64,000 nucleotides of DNA from Entrophospora sp. SA101 (GCA_958430865.1 CAUDNR010003524.1:1-64000), one strand, 5' to 3'; counted from the first letter of the stretch, positions 28,908-42,563 are shown. Program-made: numbers and translations. The notes: generated by a model from the letters alone, not told the origin.

Positions 28908-31672
28908 ATGGATTCAACAACATCTGAAACAACGCCAACTGCTAATACGATGAATAATAATAATAGTGGTGGTGGTGATGGTGGTAATGGTGGTGGCGGC
29001 GGTGGTCAAGGAGCTATAAGTGTTCCTCCATGTCTATCGTATTTTTGCATTTATAATCCTACTCTCGGACCAACGGAAGAAACTCAAAAAGATCAAATTC
29101 TTTATTATACCTCAAGAAAACAGGTGCCATTGGATACAACAATACGTCAAATTGGTTTGGCTCAAGGAATAGTAAACTTTACAAAGTTAGTTATATGTAG
29201 AGACAATTAGAAAAGAAAAGATTGTGGCAAATTTTTTTTGACTGAATATCAAATCAAAATTTTTAAAATATAGTTTTGTTGAAATATTCTCTATTACTGT
29301 GCAACACACTATTTCAGAATATTTTCCCCTACTAAACCATGTGAAAATGTTCATACGCAAAAAAATCGATTAGCATTTTATGAAGCTGAACCAAATTATT
29401 GGATACATGTTGTAAATATTAATTTATTAATTGTTAATTATTACAATTCGTTTTATTTATTTTATTTTAAAAATTTAAAATTTTTTTTTGTCGGGATAAA
29501 AGTTGATTGAACTAGGATATGTCAGGAGAACAACTAAAGATAAAGATGGAAAACCAAAGATTATAACTGAATATCTAGATGTAAATTTACACGATTCTGA
29601 AATTGGAAAAATGTTAGAAATTGGATATGAAATGTACAGGGCAAGTAATTATTATTGTATCTCGTGTATTTTAACGTGCATTTAAACTTGATTATATTTA
29701 CAATCAATAATTAATTGATATTTTTAATTATTTTATCTAGTTATTTAATGGAACTTTTGATTTGACAACAAGAACTTCAGGAGTGAAATCTTTAAAGGTT
29801 AAATTAGAAGAATTTTTTGGTAATTGGGTATTTGAATGGGATTTTGAGAAGACTGAATTAACCAAAATTGTCGATGGTAATTATAATAATATTGATATTA
29901 TGTTAGTGGTAAACATGCTTGTAATAATATGATATAAATATATTTATAATATATTATTATATTATTATTATAATCACATGCACACACTCGCACATTTATA
30001 TATATTATAGGTATTCTTTATCTTCCACTTTCTAGGCCAGCATATTTGGAAATAACATCATTAATCGAACAAATTCACTCGGAATATGAAATAATAGAAG
30101 ACGCTGTAGTGTTATGGAAAAACAAATTGATATACAATGGAAGCATTCCTGAAAATCAACTAAAAGGAATTTGGAAACATTTGGATACTTTGATTTCTGA
30201 AAGAAATTTGTTCGAAAGAGAACTTGAAAGAAAAAAGAATACCAAAGACAGTGATAAAGTAATGACTATTTCAAAAATTTGTGAAATTATTTATTTATAT
30301 ATTTGTATATTTACATTTATTTATTTATTTGTTTGTTTGTTTATTATTTAGTTTTCTTCAACAATTAAAGGATTTACAAAGTTGATTTCTGGAGCTAATC
30401 CTTTTTCTCGTTTTTCGCCAAATTCTTTATCATTTCCATCATTATCATCATCATCATCGACAACAACGTCATCCGATAATCAGCAAAGTCATTTCCTTTC
30501 CTTTGAATCGTCACTTAATCCTTTTTCTTTTTCATCATCTACACAACAGCCGCAGCAGCAATCTTCTTCTTCAGAGCCTCCCCTTGATTCTTCTTCTTTA
30601 CCATCCGAAATAAATTTATCAAAATTCTTGATAGGACCAACAGATTTAGATGGATCTAATAGAGATATTAAACCTTTGACAATTTATTTAATAAAAAAAT
30701 TAGACGATAAAGAAATTGATGATGACGAATATAATGATGTTGTTGACAATGTTGAAAAATATTTTTTAATTGCATATAAGGTACCCTATTATTTATTCGC
30801 TGGAAGGTAAATTATTATTTTTCAAAAAAAAAAAAAAAATCTAAATTAACAAATTTATTAATAACATAGCAAGATTTTCTTACGTTTGCATTCTTAATAC
30901 CGGCCAAATCGGTGGAAGGAATTACAAAAGTATACGATATGAAATTTTATATATCTCTAGATGAATGTTTATCTATTAGATCTGAATCAATAATTAATGC
31001 AGTAAATGAGGATTATGAAAAATCAAGAAAATTTGGGTAAATAAATATTTATTCATATTATTATTATTATAAATATAATAAATATAAACATTCTATAAAC
31101 ATCATATGCAAAGAAATAAAGTGGATATAGATAGAGAATATCGATATTTATATTTTGATAAAATGACTTTGGCTATAAAGACTTCATTACATTCATTGTC
31201 ATTAACACCACCAACCATATCATCAACTTCATCATCATCATCTTCATCTAATGGAAATGTGTTCAGAGGATTAACTATTACAAACGAGATGGCTCATGCA
31301 TTATGTGATATACATGAAGATCTTGAAAAGTTGGTGTTATTATACACATTACATTTGCATTTATATATATATATATATTTACTTTTTCTTTTTTTTTTGT
31401 TAATTATTATAATATTAGACATCAACAATTGACAGAAGTCTATACAAGATCTACAACAAATTTTTGGGTAGTTGGGAGAAGGTCTGATAAACGTATACTC
31501 TATATTGTTGTACCTAAAAAAGATACATCACTTATAGAAGTTGAAGGTAATAATATATATTTATTTATTCGTATAATATAGTTTTTAAAACAAATAATAA
31601 TATATTTTTGGAAATTTTTTAGATGAGATAAGAAAACTTACAAGTTTATATTTTTCTGCAAATAATAACTGA
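28908..31672 (+). CDS. CCZ1: Vacuolar fusion protein CCZ1 homologue
   Basis: Ten exons: 28908-29185, 29318-29411, 29503-29640, 29741-29876, 30011-30258, 30352-30780, 30870-31036, 31114-31329, 31419-31546, 31623-31672. They encode 627 residues in a continuous frame. After a Gly/Asn-rich start, conserved CCZ1 segments appear in order: FCIYNPTLGPTEE, IGLAQGIVNFTK, FSPTKPCENVHTQKNRLAF, LFNGTF, LIGPTDL, YRYLYFDKMTLA and NFWVVGRRSDKR. Ser-rich loops in exons 6 and 8 make it longer than the human protein. CCZ1 pairs with MON1 to form the exchange factor that activates Rab7/Ypt7 on late endosomes, vacuoles and autophagosomes. Intron 3 starts with GC instead of GT (AGG|GCAAGT). The 3' part from intron 3 onwards is repeated at 49286. 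Confidence 0.92.
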
Positions 31673-34600
31673 AACTAATTCAACTATTATCATATTATTA
31701 TTATTAATTATTATTTTATCTGTTATTATTCTTAACTCCAATCATTATTTTATTTATAACATAATCGTAATATATATACATTTAGTCGAAGAACTCTTTT
31801 AATAAAAAGTTTTTTTTACAACTTGATATCGTATCATATATGTAATACATATAATGTATATGGTAATAATAAAGCCCTTTTTCATATATAATTAATAGAA
31901 TTTTTTATGCATTTTCTTTTCTTGACCTTGCAAGTTATCTTAAAATTGTGAAAATCACTTTCGAACATGGTTTTAGTAGTCATCAAATAACTTTCTATTT
32001 TCCTATTATAGCACAATTTTACATGGGCGACCTATAATTTTTTTTACTGGTATTGCATGAAACTGTAAATAAAATAGTAGGAAGAGCTGGGCAAAAAAAA
32101 AAAAATTACTGTGTTTGCCTATCGATAGCTGGAATTTCACCAAATATATCTTTAGTTTGTAAGTTTGTAAAATTTCAATCACCGTTATGGCTCTCGATGA
32201 AAATTTTTCTCTTTAAAAATATATTAATTTCCAAGTGCCAGCTCACCAGTAATAATAATAATAATAAAAACATGGATGACGAATTTTCTTTATAAAGGAA
32301 CTCACCCATTCCTTATAACTAGATAATTTGATTAGTGGAATTATACTTGAAGTTTATACGTGTCATGAATAAAAACTTTGAAAATTATGCCATAAATTCG
32401 ATTTCATCGTTACTGATTTGACAGAACTCATATAATTAAAAATTGCAAATATTAATTGACTTAATGACGACTATAATTGATTAGGTGACAGCCTCCGTCC
32501 ATCGGCCAAATTATAGGATATGGTCCATAAAAACTTGTTTTTCCCCTGCTAGTTTTATAACCATTGCTGCTGTACTTTAACACAGTTGTATTTGTCATCG
32601 TTAAATATTAATATAATTACTTGAATTTTTCTTCTAATTAACGTATCTATCCAAACTTGACTTTGATTGGCTTGCGAATCTGAATGCAATGGAAATATTT
32701 CTAATAGCATCAACAGAATCGATAACATTATAAAGGTCCACCCACGGCTTAGAGACTGTTGAATCTGGACAGCTTCTCGTGATGTCGTCCGTCATATCAG
32801 AAAATCATTACATCCCAAATTAATTGTTAGTTATATGAATAACATCATTTGACAGTTGGTAAATTTTTTTTCACAAATTGATTGTACCAGAGTCAGTCAG
32901 CAGGTATTATTGTCTAAATAAGAAGTTACTACTAATTTGATATTACATTTCTTCGAACTTATTTATATTTTCTGTATTATTATCACAAAACCTACGTGCA
33001 AATAGGAAATTAAAATGTAGGAAAGAAAATTCAGTTTCAAGAATCTACTCTTAAGTAGTAGTAGTCAATACCAGAGAGAGAGTAATATTGTCGTTATATT
33101 ATAATAAGCTTACACTGCAATAAATAAAATATTATCTATCCTCTGATCTAAAAACTTAGTATTAGTATTGCCTTGTTACTACAAACTTAACCGCAGTATT
33201 GTGATCTCAACAATAAAAGATTATCGATGCAAGTTTTTCTTTTTGAGTTCTAATTCAGCAAAGTACTATTGATAAACACCTACTTAATTTATTACCTTTC
33301 ATATTCAGCGAAACTGCTTTTCCTCATATACATACAAAAGTAGGAGGTATTGTTGATGTCTTGATTTAACCATAAAGATTTAATACATTAAGAGGATATA
33401 TAGAGGCTTGGGGACTCATACTTTGATCTTATTATTATTTACTTGGTTGATCGACAATGTACAGATTATAATTATTAAAAACTCGACTTTGAAACATTTT
33501 ACAGCCACCCAGGGGGTTGTTATATATAAATAATACGTAGCTTAGGTTCTGTTTAATAAACTATCAAGGTAACTCGAAAAATGCAGAGGCAATTTCGATG
33601 TATGTTAGATGAAAAATGTTTTCAAACATTCAAAGAAATTCCAATATTGTTAAAATTACTCAACCACCAAAAATGTTTTTGCAAGAAATAAGGGTGGATA
33701 TTATTTGTTGATTTCTAGACATTCAGAGGGAACTTATATGGAAGTGATTGGTCGTCTGATTAATATAACTATGTGTGATTTACCACTTGAATTCAAGATT
33801 GATATAACTAGGTAATCCACATAATGTTATATGATGAAGTAACAGTGATGCAACACTAGAAAGTACAATTATCAACAATATAACTCTTATGCAAGAATTC
33901 CGGAAACTTCTTTCTAATTGAGGCCTCAGACAAACTAAGGGTAAAAATGGCATAAAATTTTTTAAGGACACTTATTATGTTTGAGTAGATAAAAAACAAA
34001 TAAATGGAAAATTTCAAACTACACTTAATTTTCTAATATCATATCATATCATACATTGAAGGAGCAAAAAGAATAGACTCACTCAACTTTATCTAACAAT
34101 AACGCGATTTGATTTTTTTAACAATGATAACAATAATGCAATGTCGAATATTTAGGTAGATCATTTAGTTAGTCTACCAAGTAAATATGGAGGGGATATA
34201 ATTTAATAATTTAAACATTGTTTATTATTAATTTTTGCTGGATAAAAATTTAAAAATTGGGAAAATATTGAAAACCAATAAAAAATATTTCAGGAATTAA
34301 TCCGTTATTTACAATGAAACATCAATTTAGAAGTTTCTGTGTTACTGATTAATATATTTACAATTTAATTACGGAGGCATTTCGGATTTTGCGACAGCAC
34401 CTATTACTATTACTATTTCCCAAAAACAATTTGTAATATATAATTGGTCACTTGAAAATGCACAAGAAATCAATCTAGCAATTTTATCTATTGAAACTAT
34501 TATTAAATACATAGTCATGATGTTTACATAATTGAAAAGAGAAATTGGGGGTGGTTAAAACGATTATTAAAGCACCAAGGAATTAAACCCACAATTAAGT

Positions 34601-34881
34601 ATATTAGTCACAGGACATGTCCACCGTTCGAAATTCAATCGGCGGAATCGGCGCGCACTAACCAAATATGGAAATCAACCGCAGATAATTTCTAAAATTA
34701 GATTAGTTTATGTAAAGGCGCAGTCGAATTTCGAACACTGGACATGTCACATCAATTGATTTTCTATATGTGAAAATAAATTCGAAATTCGTGTCACATG
34801 AAGGTTTTTTAAAATATCTCGTTATTTTTATAATAAACTCGAACTTTGTTGTTAGAGTAAAATGAAAGTACTCCATTAAAG
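31673..34881. other. Non-coding region after CCZ1
   Basis: No gene is supported; the short frames (for example 32053-32295, 33780-33971) show no recognisable similarity. Near its end, 34610-34765, an inverted repeat has ACAGGACATGTCCACCGTTC facing GAACACTGGACATGTCAC, the shape of a small MITE of about 145 bases. Confidence 0.45.
34610..34757. mobile_element. Small inverted-repeat element, GGACATGTCC ends
   Basis: Ends CACAGGACATGTCCACCGTT and the reverse complement of TGACATGTCCAGTGTTCG enclose about 100 bases. The same end motif CACAGGACATGTC occurs alone at about 48075, and CAGGACATGTCC at about 55228. An identical copy lies at about 54248-54395 within the duplicated segment. Boundaries are approximate and no target duplication was confirmed. 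Confidence 0.5.
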
Positions 34882-34891
34882 NNNNNNNNNN
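34882..34891. other. Assembly gap (10 N)
   Basis: Ten unknown bases. The sequence left of it is the same as that left of the other gap at 54520. Confidence 1.
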
Positions 34892-35877
34892 ACCACAAGG
34901 AAATAGTTGACCTTTTTATATTATTAGAAAAATGACAAAACTACAAAATGGTGAAAAGGCAAGAGTCATTATAGGTTACAATTCTTTTCGATTCTATATT
35001 AATATACCCAAATGACAAAAGGGTCTGATTTTCAATCTTTTATTTCATTAATATTAAACAATTGATCAATGGATTTTATTGGATTTTATGTGACAATTGG
35101 TTATTTCCGGTCCATTATTTCTTTATTTTATAGTTTTTTTTCTTTGTTCAATATCTCTATTATAATTTTTGTCAATTTCCTTCTTGATATATTAGTATTA
35201 GTAAATAAATATAATCCGGTATTAGTATTTACTATTTGAAAATCTTTGCTTTTTTGGCTTCTTATTCGTCACACCTTAATTATCACGTATGTCACACGAT
35301 AAGATCTTGTGTAATTTTCAAACCACTTTTTCAAACCGAATCAAACCAAACCAAGCTGCCCCAAGCATAGTGGAAGTTTGTTGTTACACGAAACATTATA
35401 CAGAACTCATTGCTTCTGAAACTTCGCCAGTATATAGTTGTTACCTCTCTAAATTGGAGATCAAGTTCAGATCCAATTCAAATCCAGTTTATCACTTACT
35501 TTTTATTGCCAGAATGTTTGCTGTGTATTGTAAAGCTACATTGCACAATATAAAAATTAGTGTAACATTTCAAATTTCCACTATGCTGCTGCCCCATCCC
35601 TAACAAGTAACCTAGTCCCGCAACTTGCTGCGCCTCGTGGCCAATTTTGGGAAAAATATCAAATCTCAGAATTGTAAGTTATGCTCAAAAATGCAATAAA
35701 ATTTTTGTACCGCATGACCTTCAATGGTGATACAAATTAAAAAAATTTTCATTTAAATATTTATATGGCTCATGTCACCTATAATCATCAAATTGATGCA
35801 CCATGTGCTGAAATTTCAAAAAAATTTGTTTTCCCAATTTTTTCAGATTTGATAAAAACATGGTTTTTTGTAAAGGG
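34892..35877. other. Non-coding region with MITE relic
   Basis: A frame at 35289-35603 has no recognisable similarity. Bases about 35620-35715 resemble the inner end of MITE family A (TGCTGCGCC, then a TTCAAAAATG-like segment followed by AATAAAATTTTT), so a degraded relative of that element lies here. No gene was seen. Confidence 0.4.
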
Positions 35878-36138
35878 TAATATTATATACAGAAAGGTTC
35901 TTTTTTGTGAAATATACAGAACCTATGTGACAAATAAGGATTAATTCTTAGAGTTGGTAAACACTGTGTAGTTCCTGCTACCCAGCCCACAAATTTAATC
36001 ATCACGTCTGTGATAAATGTCACATTGGTTTTACAAAAATTTTGAGCTACAATTTAGTTTCCTTTTTTATAGAATGAATTGCTATTTTTGGTAGGGTTCT
36101 GTATATTCCATAAAAAGAACCTTTCTGTATATAATATT
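35878..36138. mobile_element. MITE-like element with 45-bp inverted ends
   Basis: The left end AATATTATATACAGAAAGGT (35879 on) and right end ACCTTTCTGTATATAATATT (to 36138) are reverse complements. The match continues through TTCTTTTTTGTG and ATATACAGAACC to about 45 bases per arm. The 170-base middle has no coding capacity. No target duplication was resolved. Confidence 0.75.
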
Positions 36139-36356
36139 TTCCTTTTGTAAAAATCACAAGATCAGTTAAAAAATTTTTTTTTTAAAAAACCAATTAAACT
36201 AATTCCCAAACTTAAAAACTGTAAAATGCCTTACCCATCCAAATGCAAAGTCAATTAAAGGATGCAAGAACACAAATTGGAAAAAAGTGTATGTTCTAGA
36301 ATTAAATTACATAAATATCTTGTAAATAAAATTTTAATATCATTTTATGTTTTTGA

Positions 36357-37205
36357 AAGGTGATGATGAATTATTGTTCAATGATGTTATTGTAGATGTT
36401 GATGATGAATTGTATAGTATTATGAGAAATGAAAATAATGAAAACAATGAAGAAAGTGATTATTATATAAGTGATTATGATTTTAACTGACAATTCAGGT
36501 AGTGAGGATGAATGGAGCAATATAGATTTGACAAACCACCTTGTGAAATCATTTGAAATTACAGAAGAAACAATTGCTAAACAAAATCTAAATTCATTTG
36601 AGGTTCTTAAAGAAGCTTCTATAAAACCAAGTGCATTTTTATTGCCCAACAAAAGATCATTAATTTATTCTGGGATGCTAAATCAACTTTACAAAATAAA
36701 AGGCATGCCTTGCTGCAACTGGATCTAAAAAAATTACATCAATTTTTCCATCACAAGCATCAAGAATTATTTCATCATCATCATCAAATAACACCAATGA
36801 TATACCTTCTTCTTCATTAAATGAACCTGATATCATGCCTGTCTTTGATGTGGTAAGTACTGCCAATGATATTAATAATGAATATTCTTTACATCAGGAA
36901 AATGAGTACAAATATTATGTGTATATAATACGCAATTGCAGGGATTAAGCATATAATATATGTACAATTTGCATACATAAAAAAATATGCGATTTGTATG
37001 CATATTATATGCTTAATCCCTGCAATTGTGTATTATATACGCATAATATTTGTACCCATTTTCCTGATGTACCAACATTAGAACATAGATAAAAAATAAA
37101 AAAGAATTGGACCCAAGGTTGCAGTATACTGCACAGTATTTAAGACTTGTCAATTCAGGTTACAAAAAAATGGATGCCAGCAATATTATTGCACAATCCT
37201 TAAGG
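36357..37205 (+). pseudogene. Transposase-like gene remnant, N-terminal part
   Basis: An acidic segment (DDELLFNDVIVDVDDELYSI, 36362 on) ends in a stop near 36490. The frame continues shifted from 36471 to about 36710 and, after another shift, as SKKITSIFPSQ to about 36852. A palindromic element (36890-37071) interrupts it. Coding similarity resumes at about 37125 with AQYLRLVNSGYKKMDASNII. I associate this order with repeated transposase-like proteins of glomeromycotan genomes, but I cannot name the superfamily. Multiple frameshifts make it a fossil. Confidence 0.5.
36890..37071. mobile_element. 182-bp near-perfect palindrome (foldback MITE)
   Basis: The two arms start TACATCAGGAAAATG and end with the complement CATTTTCCTGATGTA. 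They stay nearly complementary for about 85 bases each, with a loop of roughly 10 A/T bases near 36980. It sits between two coding segments of a transposase-like remnant. A TA duplication is possible because the ends are TA. Confidence 0.85.
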
Positions 37206-38710
37206 GTAGAGTGTAGTCATGTGATTTTTCATAACAACTGAAAGGATAAATTTTTTACAGTGATGATCATTTTCTTGTGCCACACATTAAAATAAATTAT
37301 AATAAAATAATTCTAAAACGATCAAGCTTTTAATAAATAATATAAATAATTCCATCCTTTTGATTTAGCTTCAACAACCCTGAGACCATAAATAATCAAG
37401 CTATATACAAGTTAAGGGTAGAGTGTATGTAACACGAAATTTACTATGATACAGTAGATAATTTTTTGACTGCGAATCATTAAAAATTATTATTATATAC
37501 AGTAATATATAGAAAAAATCATTTTTATTTTATTTGTAAAAGAATGATGATAATTAATATTAAATATTTAATACAACATTGTCCTTTTCTTCTATGACAT
37601 CCTTTAGCAAACAAAAAAATAAAAATAAAGCTACAGTTCATTCTCTCTATAACAAACACTAAGTAAAATCTCTATAATGAACTTCCCTTTTAATTAATTT
37701 CTCTCTCTATAACAAACATCTTAGTAAACACACCTTATAACAAACTGTATATTTTCTTATTTATAAATAAATTATGATGTCAGTTAATTATATTACAAAA
37801 TAATGTATTAATTATATTAATTATATTACAAATAATGTATTGTGAGATTGTAAACCGTGGACCAACCAATTGACCAATTAGAACGAACTTACTACGGAAG
37901 TCATGTGATGCACTAAATATTACATGTAGATCATTACATCATTTCTATTTTTAACTTATTTTATGACAGAATTATTTATTTCGAATTATTAATCAGATTA
38001 TTTGTAATAATGACTCATAGGATTAGTAATTATGAGTCAGAGAATTAGTAATTAGCAATTAGTAAGCTAGTAATACAGAAAGTAGGATTAATAAGCATAT
38101 TTTATTGGACAAAGCATTGTAAAGGTCATGTTATTTGTGATACCTCAAGAAGTATAAAAGAGCTTGGTTTTAGACCAAGTGAGAATCATCATGTTCATGA
38201 TACAATAATAATAATTGAATAAATAAATTCCCCCCATTGTTAATAATTAAATAAACACATTTTACCTTATTATGAATTTTTGCATAGTTAATAGGAAAAG
38301 CTATTGTGAATTGTTCCATGGTCCTCTCTGATGATTAGTGGCTGGCCACTAATCATTAGTTAGGAACCCCGATTTGATTGTTCTATGCTGCTTGTAGGGA
38401 CGCCTCAAGTGGTGTAGTTGTAAATATTTCTTGTATATATTCTTTTTATTTTATTTATCATTTTTAGGCCAGCAGTACTTCATATTAGTACTGTAGAGAG
38501 AGAATTGTGCAATAGAATATTTTGGGAAGGCTCCTAGCTGTGTGCGAAGATGGAGGCCTGGGAATTTGAGAACCCTTAGCTGTGTGCGAAGATAGGGAGA
38601 TTTATATATTGGACTTTTTATTTATTTTATCTTATATATTTTATTGGACACAACCCGAGCTGTAATTGAATTTACACACTCGCAATACTAATATTATATT
38701 ATTATAATTA
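37206..38710. other. Repeat-derived non-coding region, possible LTR
   Basis: The 16-base string TTAAGGGTAGAGTGTA occurs at about 37200 and about 37411, each followed by partly similar sequence, so a diverged 212-base tandem duplication lies here. From 38148 a TATAAAAGAGC box is followed by AATAAATAAATT near 38217. A perfect hairpin ATGATTAGTGGC-TG-GCCACTAATCAT is at about 38330-38356, and AGCTGTGTGCGAAGAT occurs twice (about 38537, 38579). These could belong to a solo LTR, but no paired repeat was found in the window. Confidence 0.35.
37632..37750. mobile_element. Short pogo-like MITE
   Basis: TACAGTTCATTCTCTCTATA at the left and the complement ATACAGTTTGTTATAAGG at the right bound about 119 bases. 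The internal repeated motif CTCTATAACAAACA occurs twice. End motifs of this kind are typical of pogo-related elements. There is no coding capacity. Confidence 0.5.
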
Positions 38711-39034
38711 CAAGATGTCAAGGCAGCATACCATTTAAAAAGAAAGATTTTGGTATGCGATGTTTGATTATCAGAAATTTTACAAGTGTTGAAGCACACA
38801 CGCTACCTTGAACACATTTACAGTCATTCTCACACATTCCTCATGTACACAAGGCTAATCTGACCTGGTGGATCAATGATACAATGATGCTACTGAATTC
38901 CAGGGGTAATATGTGGCTCTGGAGTTTACCAAGACTGTATCAATCATCAATGATGCTTTTACTAATCTTCCCTTACAGCACCAGACCAGAGATGGCTGCT
39001 GGCATGCTGGCTGAAAAGTTGCCTGCAACGATCC
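38711..39034 (+). repeat. Dispersed repeat R, copy 1, truncated at a MITE
   Basis: This stretch, beginning AAGATGTCAAGGCAGCATAC, matches the reverse complement of about 55125-55445 with many point differences. It ends at ACGATCC, directly before MITE copy 2. Degraded coding-like frames are seen (38884-39120 on +), but the copy at 55 kb does not keep the same frame, so no protein is proposed. Confidence 0.7.
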
Positions 39035-39036
39035 TA

Positions 39037-39436
39037 TGGTTGGCTCAGTCCAAATACCTCCTACAGCTGCACCACATACTCAAATTTCAAATAAATTTTT
39101 TAAAAAAGGGTTACACATGATTTATTTTCCTTACTGCCAAATTTAGATATGATAGTCGAGTATTAGGCTAAATTTAGAATGATGATCAAAAACTAGTCTA
39201 AATTTAGCAATGATCATAGTGCTCAAATTTCTCATGAGCATAGTAAAATACATGTTTTAAAAAAGAATAGAACTCTACAATAAATAATTTTTTGGAGAAA
39301 ATCTCTTCATTACATTAAAAGTAGAAACCTATTTACCAACTAATGAGGCTATTTTTTTAAAAGGTAGGGCAGAAAATGACTTCTATACTTTTAAAGTTTG
39401 CCCAAAATTTAGGAGGTCTTTAGACCGAGCCAACTA
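39037..39436. mobile_element. MITE family A, copy 2 (400 bp)
   Basis: Ends TGGTTGGCTCAGTCCAAATA and the complement of TAGTTGGCTCGGTCTAAAGA, with TA flanks at 39035-39036 and 39437-39438. The inner sequence is shared with the 25262 copy in reverse orientation. It interrupts dispersed repeat R. Confidence 0.85.
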
Positions 39437-39438
39437 TA

Positions 39439-40505
39439 TATAGGAGATATAGAATTTTTTGATCTTATTTGATATAAATTATTGTGTAACAACATTCGCA
39501 TTGAATAGACAGAATTATAATAATAGTATTTAATACTTAGTCATAAACAATTGCCTAAGCAATTTATTTTGCCATAGATTTGAAGTTGATTAAGCTTTGA
39601 TGTATATAGTCTCAATTTCATGAATTATATAAAATTTATTTTGAAATAAGTTTTATTAAGGAAGCTTATATTTCCAGGAAATTAGTAGATTAATGCAACG
39701 AGATCTACTATTAGTAAGGGTGGAGGAAATCTTTTTTTTTTATTGGAAATATTTGTTATTATGAATATTATTAAACATACAGTATATATTTTTATAATAT
39801 ATATTTTTTAAATGATCTGTTTTGTAAAACTCTTAACAGGTAGAGTAAGCTGTCACTATAGAGGACATGTTTATTGGATTATTAATATACATTCATGGAA
39901 TTACTCTGCCAAGATAATGATCATTTAGCATATGTTTATTTTTACTTATTTATTGATTTTTTAGAGATTTTTTTGTGAATTTCCAAAAAAATTAAAAAAA
40001 AAGAATTCAATTATTTGAAGGGCCTTTTTAATGTTAGGCGAACATGTTATTTGGTATGTTATTCCACACATGTATTATTAAGTTTGCCAGGTAATGGTCA
40101 TTTGGCATGTTTATTTTTACTTGATGATGATTTTTTTTAAAAAAAAATTTCCAATTAATTAAAGAACCCTTTTAATGTTAGGTAAAATTTTTTGTAAAAT
40201 TTTTTCATTCATTTTTAATGCAATAGCACTTCAGCTGCTTGCTTTTTATGATACTAATTAAACCTGGATATCCATGACTTAATTTGTTGAAATATTATTG
40301 AATTCAATTTCATTATTTTCAGTATATGATTAAAGATTTCTTAACATATTTTTAGCTGATATTTTTGATTTTTTCTACATTACCAGTTAAAAACATTTTC
40401 TTTGATTTTTCAACCACTTCTAAATTAATTCTTTTGCCACCACCTTTTTTCCCAAATATTTGTTTGCTTTTCAAAGCAAATCCAGATTTAATATGCAATA
40501 AGGAA
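39439..40505. other. AT-rich non-coding region
   Basis: No gene was seen. Two segments (about 39898-40030 and 40072-40190) share the order CATTTAGC/GGCATATGTTTATTTTTACTT, a T-run, TTTCCAA and TTTTAATGTTAGG, so the sequence contains a diverged tandem duplication of about 170 bases. Confidence 0.4.
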
Positions 40506-41591
40506 ATTTAGTGATTCAGCAGAAATTTACAATTATTATGGTGAACTGTTGGTTGAAAGCGGTGATATTTTTCATATTAATATCATTATCATCCAATAGC
40601 ATTAAGTTATATAATAAATCATAACTGCTATGTTGGTCTAGCCTTTCTTTGATAACCAATTTATTCTCAGGTGAACCCAAATTCTTATCTTTAAGGATGA
40701 ATCTTACTTCTGAAGTTTTCAATTTCTGGATGGATGGGTTAATTTGTGTATAGTCATTTTCCATTCTGATTGAGGTATTGTTTGGGTCACTGATTATAGC
40801 ATTTGGTTGACTTATATTATTGTTTTTGAGAAGTTTTTTTATATCAAATATTGAATAAATTTTTGGTGATCCATAATTAGGTATTTCATAGGCTTTTATA
40901 ATTCCTTCTTCTACATCAGTTGGCCACATAAAAGTAAAATAATTGGAAATTCCTGTAATGGTCCCAACTGATATTTTTTTTACTATGATCTGGAGTTAAT
41001 TTTCCAACTGAAGTGAAGTACCTGCAAGAGATTCATTAGAAATTACAATATCTTCTCCACTAAAAATGCTATGGCCTAATTTTGGTTTATCTAATAAATC
41101 CATGAGATAGTTGTGCATGGTGAGAATATACAATGGACCTGGTTCCAAAAATTTCTATTTTGTTATATTCAAATTATACCATTTTTTCCAATAACCAGCA
41201 ATCACCATTGATTCTGAATTATGGTAATGTCCACCATTATCAAAAAATATTTTAATTGAATTTAATGTTTGCATCTGGCTTTGTTAGTCGTTCTAGAACA
41301 ACATCAAATGCTAATGCAGTAAACCAAGCATCTTGTTTAACATCATCAGACCAATGGTCAAATGCTCTTTCATAATTATTTTTTGATTTGGTAATTACTA
41401 GAATTGTATGAAGAGTCCAACCTTCTTTTCCATAAAAATTATTTTTTTGTTCCACAACGACTTATAGGATTAACCTTCATTTTGTAGTCATAAATTAACA
41501 CTGCATCAACATGTCTTAATTCATGTAATTCAGCATTAAATTGTGAATTTAAATATATCCCATGCAATTGATGGGATAAAAGTTTATTCTG

Positions 41592-41732
41592 ATCAGGGCT
41601 GGTAGTGTAAAGGAGTTAAAAACCTAATTTAGTAATCATCTTGACTAAACTTGACTAAACTTGACTTAAAATATGACTAAATAGTTTAGTCAGTTTAGCC
41701 AAGTGCTCATTTGAGTTATGCAGCCAGCCCTG
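41592..41732. mobile_element. 141-bp MITE, ATTCTG target duplication
   Basis: The ends ATCAGGGCTGG and CCAGCCCTG are inverted repeats. ATTCTG is present immediately left (41586-41591) and right (41733-41738). The interior repeats GACTAAACTT and contains AAATAGTTTAGTCAGTTTAG. Its right half matches 4895-4962. It interrupts the transposase-like frame between EEYQN and KLLSHQ. Confidence 0.8.
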
Positions 41733-42160
41733 ATTCTGGTATTCCTCTAATATTTCTATGTTAATTATAGAAGTTTTCTTAATTTCATTTAAAACTGTAA
41801 ATAAAGACATGCAATTATTGCATAAAGAATTATGCTCTTCTGTGCATTCTCCAAAAGCATAAAGAAGACAATGATTTAAGCAAGAATCATGTTCAAGAAG
41901 CCCATTATTTAAAACCATTATTTCACCATCTAATTTGCTTTTTAAATGTCATCCAAGTAATTCTATTTTATTAATCAAATTATATTTTTTTCTGTTTCAT
42001 ATAACTGTGATTCAATCAATAAATTAAAAACCTGATACTCACAAGTTATGCACAAACCATCCAAATCCTTTCTATATTTAAATTGACAATCTAATCAACA
42101 CATGAAACTTGTTCTTTTCAAACCATTGTATTTTTCCCACTTTTCTTTATTTTTATCATA

Positions 42161-42563
42161 TGGTTGGCTCGGTCTAAAGACCTCCTATTGCTGCGCCATA
42201 CGGCCAAATTTCAAAATAGCAATTTTGTAGTTCGTTCAAAAATGGAATAAAATTTTTCAAAAAATAGGACTTCACGTGATTTTAATTTTCTTACTGCCAA
42301 ATTTAGATACAATAGTCAAGAGCTAGTCTAAATTTGGTAATTTTTTCTAAATTTAGAAATGATCATAGTAGACAAATTCCTCACGAGCATAGTAAAGTAC
42401 ATGTTTTAAAAAAGAATAGAACTCTCCAACAAATAATTTTTTAAAAATAAAGACATATTCTATCAACTAATAGAGCTATTTTTTTAAAAGGTAGGACAGA
42501 AAGTGACTTCTATACTTTTAAAATTTGCCCAAAATTTAGGAGGTCATTAGACCAAGCCAACTA
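42161..42563. mobile_element. MITE family A, copy 3 (403 bp), inside a transposase frame
   Basis: Ends TGGTTGGCTCGGTCTAAAGA and the complement of TAGTTGGCTTGGTCTAATGA, with TA at 42159-42160 and 42564-42565. Without the element and one TA, the minus-strand frame reads without a break across the site (ETFLYDKNKEKWEK), which supports both the boundaries and the TA duplication. Confidence 0.9.

Larger units (their letters stand above)
29648..34881. repeat. 5.2-kb duplicated segment, copy A
   Basis: Every stretch compared matches 49286-54519 at a constant offset of 19638 bases. It covers CCZ1 from inside intron 3 to its stop plus 3.2 kb of non-coding DNA. The left edge lies in intron 3 (base 29647 differs). 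The right edge coincides with the start of the 10-N gap. Confidence 0.95.
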